From Spisula solida (taxonomy: Eukaryota > Mollusca > Bivalvia > Venerida > Mactridae): a DNA stretch of 64,000 nucleotides. Positions 59,401 to 64,000 of the stretch are shown in pieces (within the stretch, counting starts at the first letter, position 1; each line of letters starts with the position of its first letter). The translations under genes and the position numbers were made by a program. The DNA lies in NCBI GenBank assembly GCA_947247005.1, contig OX365962.1:8343201-8407200 (forward strand), in the 5' to 3' direction. Under the pieces are notes generated by a model that saw only the letters and a list, made by a program, of their open reading frames with translations, had not been told where the DNA came from and ran no database searches.

Positions 59401-62400
59401 CACCAATTACACTTACCTCGGTGAAAGTCTGCCACAGTTCTGACATTTCGACATCACCAATTACACTTACCTCGGTGAAAGTCTGCCACAGTTCTGACAT
59501 TTCGGCATTCTTGTATTTATACTTTCGAACATACATCTGCAATAGTTAGACAGATTAGTAATACGAGGGAGGATCAAAAAGTACGCGGAATCATAGCATA
59601 AGTCACAAACCACAGCTCCGGATGCTTTCAATTTTTAATATAACTAGACCTCTTACTCATTAAAGTAACCTACTTTAGATATATGTGGGAACGGCGAGAC
59701 TAAAGCATCATTTCGAAAATTAACTATTGCAGTTGCAGTAACTCCTAACATTGTGATATTTATACTCGAAGCCAAATACAGTGCCCCGACCACTTAAAAT
59801 ATAATATCCAAACGAACTAACAAACAAAAACTACGTAGAAAACGTCCGGGCGATTCAAGGCCCAAACAAAAATACGAACGATTGCAATTAACGTTTCCTT
59901 ATTTTGAACCCGTGTTCTGACGGTTTGAAGCGTCATTGCATTGTTTTGAAGACAGTTAAAGCATCACTAAGCCTTAAACGACTATTTTCAAAAATCAATA
60001 AATTGGCAACCTATCTGGAGATTGATGCATTTTGAGCACGTTTACGTTGAGTCAATAAGATTGAATAAAACAAAATGCAGTCTTCAGTTGATTTGTTTAC
60101 AAAACAAGGAATTGTAAACAATAAATGCATAATTTATAGTCTTAGGGAAGCAACTCTTGCAAAATAAGTATTTTGTCATCCATACATATCACTTAAATGT
60201 GGTTTTTAGCGTATATACGTACATGTAATACTATTTCGATGGATAAAAATGTATAGTTAACATTCTATCGTCAATTATTTGTCATTTGTTAAAACACATC
60301 CTAATTCCTTGTATTTACTGGATGATCGGAAAACATTTTTGGGAGAGAGAATGGGGCTTTAAGGAACAGTGACAATGCAGAACAGAAACCAAGAAAACTT
60401 ACCTGTAGCCCTCTCCGGAATCCCTCCTTGCCTATAAATGTCTCTAACATTCGCAATAACGCCATTCCCTATAATGATAATTGTTTAACTCACTAAACCT
60501 CAGTTACTAGTATAAGACCATCTCAATAATAAGTTTCATGTTATTCCTTACATTTAACTATCCTTAGTACCGGTTTCCGATATAAATCGAATACCGATAT
60601 TTTGCGTTCGATCGATACATCGTATCGAACGTGTCCGTATCGGTAAAAAAATCGATCAACAAAAATAAACATGTAAATCAATAATATACCCATTTTCAAT
60701 CAAGTTTTCCGTCGTCTATTTGTTTCGTCTCAAAATGGTCAGGACGTCGAAGTAGTTTATATCCGAGTGAATCTAATTTTCAAACAAGGATCTGCTATGT
60801 AAACCACTTGCGCAATTAAAAAAAATGCAAGTAGCATCAGGCCTGACTTGATTGTGTTAAATACATGTTGTGAGTCTGCACGTGCATATTTACAGTATTT
60901 AGATGTTTTATTTGCAAAAGTATATATCATATGATATATCGAATATCGATCATTTTGTATCGATACAAATATCGTATCGATCATTTAACTGATACGCAGC
61001 CCTACTTAGTACATTTAAAAACGCACACTACAAATTTTCCCTAGATTTGTTGATTTACATTCTAGTAAGAATACTTCAAATAGACAAACTACTACAAAGT
61101 TATACATGTGTGCAATGCGTAGGCTGTATTTTATTAAAATGTATCTAGGTATCATCTAGTTGTAAAATATCCCTTATATCTAGGTATGTTCTTACAATGT
61201 GTCAGAATACAATAAAATAATAAATTATCTACATATTGGATGTCACAAAGTGTGTGTTTTTAAATGTACTAAGTATATATGCGTAAACCTCTTCACGGAC
61301 GCGAGTGTGTTTTCCTTCATACACGACAAATTTAAGACAGTTTTAAACATATGTTGTTCAATGTTTGAATACTGTGAACCTAGAAATTATTTCGCGCGAG
61401 TTAGTTTCGCGGTGTAAGATTTATATCTAGGAGAATTTCGCGAAATTAAATCGCCGCGAAAGTGCTAAAAACATTAATATGGACACTGCAGGAAACTCAA
61501 ATACGCGAAAATGTGTAGTCGTTGTAGCTAGTATTCGCGAGTGTTGGGTGTTTCAACGTTTGGAATAAATGTCACATACACTTTCAGCTATAGCTTTATT
61601 CTGCAAGCTTATTATAGTATAATATAATAATAACTATATCGTAAATTTGCAATTTTAAGCCATGAGAACATACTGACACATCAATTTTAAGTTTTTCGTA
61701 CTATTTCATCATGGTAGTCAGACGCTTTCAATACGTCTTATTTACACCAATTTCTTAACTTCCGCTCAACTGAAGAGCTGGGATTCACCTTAAGAGTATT
61801 GTCTGTGTATGATAGGTGGTTGTTTCACTCAGATGTTTAATACTGGTGCAATTGATATAATGCAGAGTATTCAGTGTCAATATGATTCATAGTTACCTCC
61901 TGTAATGGTTAATTACGCACGAAATTTAAAGTCTACAAGAAGTTTTATTTATAGTCAGTTATGACCAACAAGATAACATTAGCTCGCAGAGCTATTTTCC
62001 CACAAACAGTTTGGATTGTTTGTTCTAGATGTCTGACTCTTGTGTTGGTGGCTAGACGTTGTCGCCGTTTCTGTGTGGCTTTGAATTATCTGCGCGACTC
62101 ATACGGAATATCACTGCAGTGTGTTGATCCGTTGGGCCGTATTACCTCGAGTTGCTTGTGTAATGCCGTACCTCACGAAACCGCTAGGTCGACTGAGATG
62201 CGGTATGGCGCAAGCAACAAGAGGTAATACGGCTTAACGGACCAACACCACTGCAGTAATATTCCTTTTATTATATACCTTCAAAAGGGAAAAAGCGCTT
62301 TTAAAAGCAAAAATGCGTTTGATGTGTTTACATTGACGTCATGAACGTCGGCATATTTTCGGCTTATAACGCGACGCCCATTCATAAAAAGGCAATTGTT

Positions 62401-63212
62401 TACGTCGTGACGTCATTGAAGTTGGCATATGTTTGGCATATAACACGTCAGACATGCATGATACGGATTCGGAAAACCAGACATGTATGATACGGAAAAT
62501 GCAATCTGTCGCGTTGTATTCCACTGCGCGATTTGGCCTGTATTCGTGTCTATACATTGCTAGGTATATAATAAAGTTTTTTATTATTTGCTTTCAATGG
62601 ATTATGGAAAATTTTCAGTGAAATAAACGGTGAAAATAACAGTGAAATTACCACTTTGTTATTTTCACTGTTTTAGAAGCTGGCTCCAGTATCATGCAGA
62701 AAAAGAAACGTAACGTCAACGGCGCCGGGCTTAAAAATATGCGTTTCGTCATCATGACGTCATAATTATCACGTCGTGACGTTCTAATTTCGACGTGATT
62801 TTTCCAAATAAGCCAATTGCGGCACATATTTAAGAGGAATTGAGGCATATAATAAACAGAAAATTTGTTGATTTTTGGTGTAAGATCAATTTTATTTCAC
62901 TGGTGATCACAGAAAATTACATGTATTGATTTTCTGTGATCACTCGGTGAAATAAAATTCGATCTTACACCAAAATCAACAAATATCCTCTATTTATTAG
63001 GATTTAATTATGTTGGTTTCTTAAAACAGGTAGTTGTTTTATTAAAGTGAACACATGTAGATATATTCGGTACATACCTTATTGTATGATATTTGATCGA
63101 ACGATTCGGCTATTTCTTCTGGATGGTTGATTTCCTGTGATACGGGATGGGACGTTTCCAACGCGTCTTTAACCATAACCGGAAACATATCTTCCACAAC
63201 TATTATATCGGG
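47353..63212 (-). CDS. M1 zinc aminopeptidase (aminopeptidase N type), last 15 exons; 5' part outside window
   Basis: Exons on the minus strand: 63212-63078, 60468-60403, 59536-59471, 58042-57873, 57389-57310, 56490-56366, 56059-56004, 54972-54825, 54482-54409, 53996-53892, 52272-52105, 51214-51074, 49554-49473, 48160-48087 and 47431-47353. All have GT-AG borders and matching phase, 1569 bases in all, giving 522 residues and a TAA stop at 47355-47353. Recognisable blocks are VMVKDALETSHPV, FDQISYNKG (the tyrosine corresponds to the catalytic one of M1 enzymes), EIMDTWTRQMGYPV, NVNYAGYYRINYD (start of the ERAP1_C-like domain) and WKAFIDSLEFL. The GAMEN and HEXXH motifs must lie beyond 64000. 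The C-terminus has no hydrophobic GPI signal, so a type II anchor or a soluble form is likely. Confidence 0.96.
48087..48160 (-). CDS. Aminopeptidase exon LDQLFKDKPPKGARK
   Basis: LDQLFKDKPPKGARKGADSA then LALI plus two bases, from TTTTAAG to CG|GTAAGT. It corresponds to the penultimate helix pair of M1 enzymes. Confidence 0.9.
48195..48416. mobile_element. MITE with AAGCCTAGGTCCCA ends
   Basis: AAGCCTAGGTCCCACT on the left and TGGGACCTAGGCTT on the right are inverted over about 222 bases. It lies 35 bases beyond the acceptor of the penultimate aminopeptidase exon. Confidence 0.75.
48733..48950. mobile_element. CGCTGGCTTAG MITE, copy 5 (4-bp duplication ATAT)
   Basis: Starts CGCTGGCTGAGAATTAGAAT; the right end CTTCTAATTCTAAGTCACCT is diverged. 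ATAT flanks both sides (48729-48732, 48951-48954). Confidence 0.75.
48990..49385 (-). mobile_element. Relative of the palindrome-core family
   Basis: On the minus strand it starts TTAAGAAATAATGAATACGT, contains GATGCGTAGTAATTAAATC and ACGAGTGCGTAGC, and ends ATGTTAGAATGTG. It is shorter and diverged, in the intron before the penultimate aminopeptidase exon. Confidence 0.55.
49473..49554 (-). CDS. Aminopeptidase exon with minisatellite at its acceptor
   Basis: Encodes FGKDTFIIREMLGDVTAYIN then SEFELRQ (27 codons after one split base). The acceptor TATTTTAG|ATTTGG is copied in most units of the 37-bp array at 49549-50030. Confidence 0.9.
49549..50030 (-). repeat. 37-bp minisatellite carrying splice-acceptor copies and TGACGTCA sites
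   Basis: About 13 units start at 49551, 49588, 49625, 49663, 49700, 49737 and so on. On the plus strand each reads CAAATCTAAAATAATACATT then ACACAATATGACGTCACT. Sense-strand units contain TATTTTAG|ATTTGG or a close variant, and most contain TGACGTCA, the consensus CREB/ATF palindrome. Confidence 0.9.
50090..50335 (-). mobile_element. tRNA-derived SINE, family 1
   Basis: Contains GGTTGATTGTGAAACAAGAT, TCTGATGTTATCCATTGCC, GCTGAGCGCCTAGCGAAGG and the tRNA head side GGAGCGGACGCTCAACC. It lies in the aminopeptidase intron. Confidence 0.7.
50457..51020. mobile_element. 565-bp foldback element
   Basis: Long diverged arms of about 280 bases. ACAAGGTTCACAAATGGC, AAATGCATCTTCTTATAAAT and TGTCCTATAATTC on the left match inverted sequence at 50880-51015. 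Inner pairs such as TTCTTGCGACAC / GTGTCGCAAGAA also fold. The element ends 54 bases from an aminopeptidase donor. Confidence 0.7.
51074..51214 (-). CDS. Aminopeptidase exon GYFTHTPLGRMIALHFL
   Basis: YANWIFDENKIKMQDVRFVM then GYFTHTPLGRMIALHFLMTR and WDDLNE. The frame would stop at TAA directly after the exon if unspliced, but a good GTAAGA donor overlaps that stop and the next exon fits in phase. Confidence 0.93.
51836..51890. repeat. Inverted repeat with TGACGTCA sites
   Basis: ACGACATGACGTCACTT and AAGTGACGTCATGTCGT are separated by about 20 AT-rich bases, and a third GACGTCAT follows at 51894. Confidence 0.8.
52105..52272 (-). CDS. Aminopeptidase exon VIYAVGVREG
   Basis: LPTDFSQVIYAVGVREGSVD then EWDYVWIKSQGTNSPSEREM to KPWLLW. 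The Y..G.REG...EWD.VW pattern is conserved. Confidence 0.95.
52665..53010 (+). pseudogene. Non-LTR retrotransposon C-terminal remnant with nested MITE
   Basis: Before the MITE the text reads HILRRENTISNTAL with a TGA in place of a Trp codon, and a frameshift precedes it. After the MITE it reads EGKRTLGWPKN. This is the familiar GH.LRREN...EGKR..GRPK ending of many LINE reverse transcriptases. The 108-residue frame spanning the junction is an artefact. Confidence 0.6.
52770..52905. mobile_element. PIF/Harbinger-like MITE with 3-bp duplication CCA
   Basis: Ends GGGGTAGTATTCAATATTG and CAATATTGAATACCACC, with CCA on both sides (52767-52769, 52906-52908). Removing it restores a continuous Gln-Pro-Glu-Gly reading in the LINE remnant, which fixes the boundaries. 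Confidence 0.8.
53424..53492 (+). repeat. (ATT)n microsatellite
   Basis: About twenty ATT units with two ATC interruptions. Confidence 0.95.
53892..53996 (-). CDS. Aminopeptidase exon GCDVGVPEAVAYAKDRF
   Basis: YLRRMLLKTGCDVGVPEAVA then YAKDRFQAWMKNGT, matching the A...F..WM.NGT pattern of the family. Confidence 0.95.
54409..54482 (-). CDS. Aminopeptidase exon KYIGKLVAPVF
   Basis: Encodes KYIGKLVAPVFSKMGTDEHD and LLPE plus two bases, from acceptor TTTTTCAG to donor AT|GTAAGTA. Confidence 0.93.
54532..54655 (+). repeat. GGGAGAGCCGT repeat tail, copy 3
   Basis: AAGGGGAGAGCCGTAACTAA, CTCGACCCTTTTGCCC and a TAATAAAATATGTTT end, as at 29308-29430. Confidence 0.65.
54825..54972 (-). CDS. Aminopeptidase exon, helical domain
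   Basis: ASMIEYGLALNLTTYLQYEE then SYVPWKAFIDSLEFLRGML. The AL.LT.YL..E..YVPW pattern is typical of the ERAP1_C-like region. Confidence 0.95.
55006..55510. mobile_element. Compound foldback element with GCGAAGCGAGCG core
   Basis: GAGCCAATGAAAAC...TTTTGGCGG...AATTTAATCATT (55018-55070) is inverted at 55330-55400. A second pair, ATCAAAATGCAGG...GTTATAGTTAGAACATATTA...AAAAAGGGCG (55125-55200), is inverted at 55415-55510. The structure looks like one foldback inside or overlapping another. It lies in the aminopeptidase intron. Confidence 0.7.
55575..55814. mobile_element. CGCTGGCTTAG MITE, copy 6 (4-bp duplication AGTT)
   Basis: CGCTGGCTTAGAATTAGAAG to ATTCTAAGCCAGCG, 240 bases, flanked by AGTT (55571-55574, 55815-55818). 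Confidence 0.85.
56004..56059 (-). CDS. Aminopeptidase exon SRSNRAGLIGDAF
   Basis: A 56-base exon reading VISRSNRAGLIGDAFNLA plus two bases. The NRA.LIGDAF.LA block is conserved in the family. Confidence 0.95.
56366..56490 (-). CDS. Aminopeptidase exon: start of the ERAP1_C-like domain
   Basis: RIEKTTDGWILGNVNYAGYY then RINYDTPIWQKLIDQLN. GNVN..GYYR.NYD is the conserved block that opens the C-terminal helical domain of M1 enzymes. Confidence 0.96.
56527..56893 (+). mobile_element. TTAAAGCCCC element, copy 2
   Basis: GTTAAAGTCCCATTATGCC to AATTGGGCTTTAA with the shared interior GGGAAGCAACTCTTGCAAAA. It lies in the aminopeptidase intron. Confidence 0.7.
57310..57389 (-). CDS. Aminopeptidase exon YIWYVPFTY
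   Basis: Encodes YIWYVPFTYIQEGETKPSLH and WMQMGP, with acceptor ATTTTAG and donor CCAG|GTTGGT. It was found by phase and family pattern, as no long open frame marks it on this strand. Confidence 0.92.
57462..57580 (+). repeat. Two-copy 58-bp tandem repeat with internal palindrome
   Basis: AATGTCGTGCAGCTCGACAT followed by ACGACATTGGACGACATT is repeated at about 57520. The AATGTCG...CGACAT words pair within each unit. Confidence 0.75.
57873..58042 (-). CDS. Aminopeptidase exon EIMDTWTRQMGYPV
   Basis: Encodes ATNSSYKIGEIMDTWTRQMG and YPVISLHDEGDFYSLKQTRF to ESPY. The TW...QMGYPV block is a hallmark of M1 enzymes. A minisatellite starts about 36 bases beyond the acceptor. Confidence 0.95.
58078..58620 (-). 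repeat. 35-37-bp minisatellite near an aminopeptidase acceptor
   Basis: About 15 units of TTCTACAATTTATATTCTAA plus AGTGAGGTAATGTA. Two unit variants (TTCTAAAGTGAGGTAATGTA and TTCCAAAGTGAAGCAATGCA) recur in a higher-order order. The nearest exon boundary is 58042. Confidence 0.9.
59068..59474 (-). repeat. 54-bp minisatellite carrying exon end and splice-donor copies
   Basis: Unit starts on the plus strand are at 59097, 59151, 59205, 59259, 59313, 59367, 59421 and 59475; the last is the genuine exon. In the sense direction each unit has MSELWQTFTE codons followed by GTAAGTGTAATTGGTGATGT. Five of the seven extra units have a CGAG|GTAAGT or GAT|GTAAGT donor of good quality, and at least one is weaker. 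The unit at 59259 carries TGG to TAG, a stop. Confidence 0.92.
59471..59536 (-). CDS. Aminopeptidase exon whose 3' end seeds a minisatellite
   Basis: A 22-codon exon, MYVRKYKYKNAEMSELWQTF then TE, phase 0 at both ends, with donor GAG|GTAAGT. The last 30 bases of the exon plus 24 bases of intron are repeated downstream at 54-bp spacing (59068-59470). Confidence 0.93.
59955..60365 (+). mobile_element. TTAAAGCCCC element, copy 3
   Basis: GTTAAAGCATCACTAAGCC to AATGGGGCTTTAAGG. It shares GGCAACCTATCTGGAG, GCATTTTGAGCACG and GGGAAGCAACTCTTGCAAAA. It ends about 40 bases from an aminopeptidase exon donor. Confidence 0.7.
60403..60468 (-). CDS. Aminopeptidase exon GMALLRMLETF
   Basis: A 22-codon exon reading GMALLRMLETFIGKEGFRRG then LQ, phase 0 at both ends. 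It continues the SYNKG motif directly. Confidence 0.93.
60571..61004. mobile_element. hAT-like element with 8-bp duplication CTTAGTAC
   Basis: Flanks CTTAGTAC at 60563-60570 and 61005-61012 are identical. The right end GATACGCAGCCCTA resembles hAT ends; the left end CGGTTTCCGATA is diverged. The interior is rich in ATCGAT, CGATAC and GTATCG words. No transposase. Confidence 0.7.
61370..61480. repeat. Fragment of a TTCGCG-rich MITE
   Basis: ACTGTGAACCTAGAAATTAT followed by TTCGCGCGAG, TTTCGCGG and CCGCGAAAG words, like 16418-16627, but only one end is clear. Confidence 0.45.
61890..62100 (+). repeat. Dispersed TGTGTGGCTTTG repeat, copy 3
   Basis: Shares GTTACCTCC-like start, AATTACGCACGAAATT, GTCTGACTCTTG, GTGGCTAGACG and TGTGTGGCTTTGAATT with 45940-46145 and 4050-4220. 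The 88-residue open frame over it is not supported as a gene. Confidence 0.55.
62105..62265. repeat. Long near-perfect palindrome, 161 bp
   Basis: Arms of roughly 70 bases: GGAATATCACTGCAGTG, CCGTATTACCTC, GTTGCTTG and CCGTACCTC on the left, inverted on the right. They meet around ACGAAACCGCTAGGTCGAC. Differences between arms are few. Confidence 0.85.
62570..62995. mobile_element. Dispersed element with TTTGTTGATTTT ends, copy 2
   Basis: Matches 45140-45450 and ends in a 125-base foldback (62860-62985) with TTTGTTGATTTTTGGTGTAA and GTGATCACAGAAAAT arms. It contains several GACGTCA and ACGTCGTGACG words. Confidence 0.7.
63078..63212 (-). CDS. Aminopeptidase exon with catalytic tyrosine
   Basis: Forty-five codons from PDIIVVEDMFPVMVKDALET to ESFDQISYNK. 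The tyrosine at 63084-63086 corresponds to the transition-state tyrosine of M1 enzymes. A MITE (63234-63494) begins 22 bases beyond the acceptor, so the branch point may lie in transposon sequence. Confidence 0.95.
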
Positions 63213-63233
63213 CTGTAATAAAGTTATAACATA

Positions 63234-63494
63234 CCAGGCCCCGATCTCCCTAAACATCTCAATCTGAGCTGAGATAAATCTCAAATACTGTCATATGTCA
63301 TTGAGATAATTTCGATGGGAGACAATACTCTGAAAGTTGGAGCCACAAAACAGATACATTGTTCTGAGTTTATTACAGTAAATATTTTGAGCATAAAACT
63401 TAAGAATGATCTCATATTTATACTCTTAACTTGAGAAAAATCTCAATTTGAGTTGAGATTTCTACTAGAGATGCTTCGGGAGATCGGGGCCAGG
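63234..63494. mobile_element. MITE with CCAGGCCCCGATCTCCC ends (TA duplication)
   Basis: CCAGGCCCCGATCTCCC on the left and GGGAGATCGGGGCCAGG on the right, with TA on both sides (63232-63233, 63495-63496). Inner words TCTCAATCTGAGCTGAGAT and AATTTGAGTTGAGATT also pair. Confidence 0.85.
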
Positions 63495-63544
63495 TAACAC
63501 GTGATGAAATTATAAATTAATCCATGTTTTTATGCATAGTTGTT

Positions 63545-64000
63545 GTTTATGTTTTAATGTATACATTTGCGGTATATAGTTTTATTCATATTTGCTGTAT
63601 ATGTTTGTTTGCTTATTTGCGGTAAATGTTTTTATGCATATTTGCCGTATATGTTTCTATGCATATTTGCGGTATATGTTTTAATGCATAGTTGCATTAT
63701 ATGTTTTTATGCATATTTGCGGTATATATGTTTTTAAGCATATTTGCGGTATGTCTTTATACATATTTGCTGTATATGTTTTTATTCATATTGGCTACAT
63801 ATGTGTTATGCATATTTTATGCATATGTTTTATGCATATTTGCGGTAAATGTTTTATTCATATTTGCGGTATGTCTTTATACATATTTGCTGTATATGTT
63901 TTTATTCATATTTGCTACATATGTTTTATGCATATTTTATGCATATGTTTTTATGTTTATTTGCGGTATATGTTTTTATGCATATTTGCGGTATATGTTT
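63545..64000 (+). repeat. Minisatellite CATATTTGCGGTATATGTTT, continuing past the window
   Basis: About 17 units of 24-28 bases such as ATGCATATTTGCGGTATATG plus a T-run, with variants TGCTGTATATG and TGCTACATATG. The array reaches the last base. Confidence 0.9.

Noticed and set aside
59097..59549. 150-residue plus-strand frame with KVCHSSDISTSPITLTSV repeats
   Set aside because: Antisense reading of the 54-bp array derived from the aminopeptidase exon.

Overview
This is AT-rich eukaryotic nuclear DNA. It has spliced genes with GT-AG introns, tRNA-derived SINEs, many short inverted-repeat transposons and numerous minisatellites. An AA15 copper oxygenase carrying cysteine-rich C-terminal modules, a Golgi carbohydrate sulfotransferase, an M1 aminopeptidase and this repeat style together suggest a lophotrochozoan, most likely a bivalve mollusc. 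The species is an inference from gene content, not a match.

Three protein genes can be assembled exon by exon with consistent reading phase. (1) Minus strand, 17229 down past position 1: a secreted AA15 lytic polysaccharide monooxygenase (LPMO), eight exons in view, 3' end outside the window. It has a signal peptide, an N-terminal copper histidine, Pro/Thr linkers and two six-cysteine modules of identical spacing. (2) Plus strand, 28943-33158: a complete three-exon, 405-residue type II membrane carbohydrate 6-O-sulfotransferase of the CHST type. (3) Minus strand, 63212 down to 47353: the last 15 exons (522 residues) of an M1 zinc aminopeptidase (aminopeptidase N type). Its zinc-binding N-terminal half lies beyond 64000.

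The rest is introns and intergenic DNA filled with repeats. 17230-28942 and 33159-47352 hold no convincing cellular gene. They contain MITE-like elements, foldbacks, SINEs, a degraded reverse transcriptase fragment (36437-36987), and an inverted-repeat element at 43116-44066 that carries an exon-like reading frame. The LPMO and aminopeptidase introns also hold many elements, several with clear target-site duplications.

Two patterns stand out. First, tandem arrays repeatedly start at, or within a few tens of bases of, splice sites. In two or three cases the repeat unit contains a copy of the splice site itself, giving arrays of 7-13 decoy donors or acceptors. Second, the element at 6049-7921 has TGTAG...CTACA ends, 5-bp target duplications, and terminal inverted repeats built from nine variably spaced copies of one 15-mer, as expected of transposase-binding sites in a Ginger-like non-autonomous transposon.
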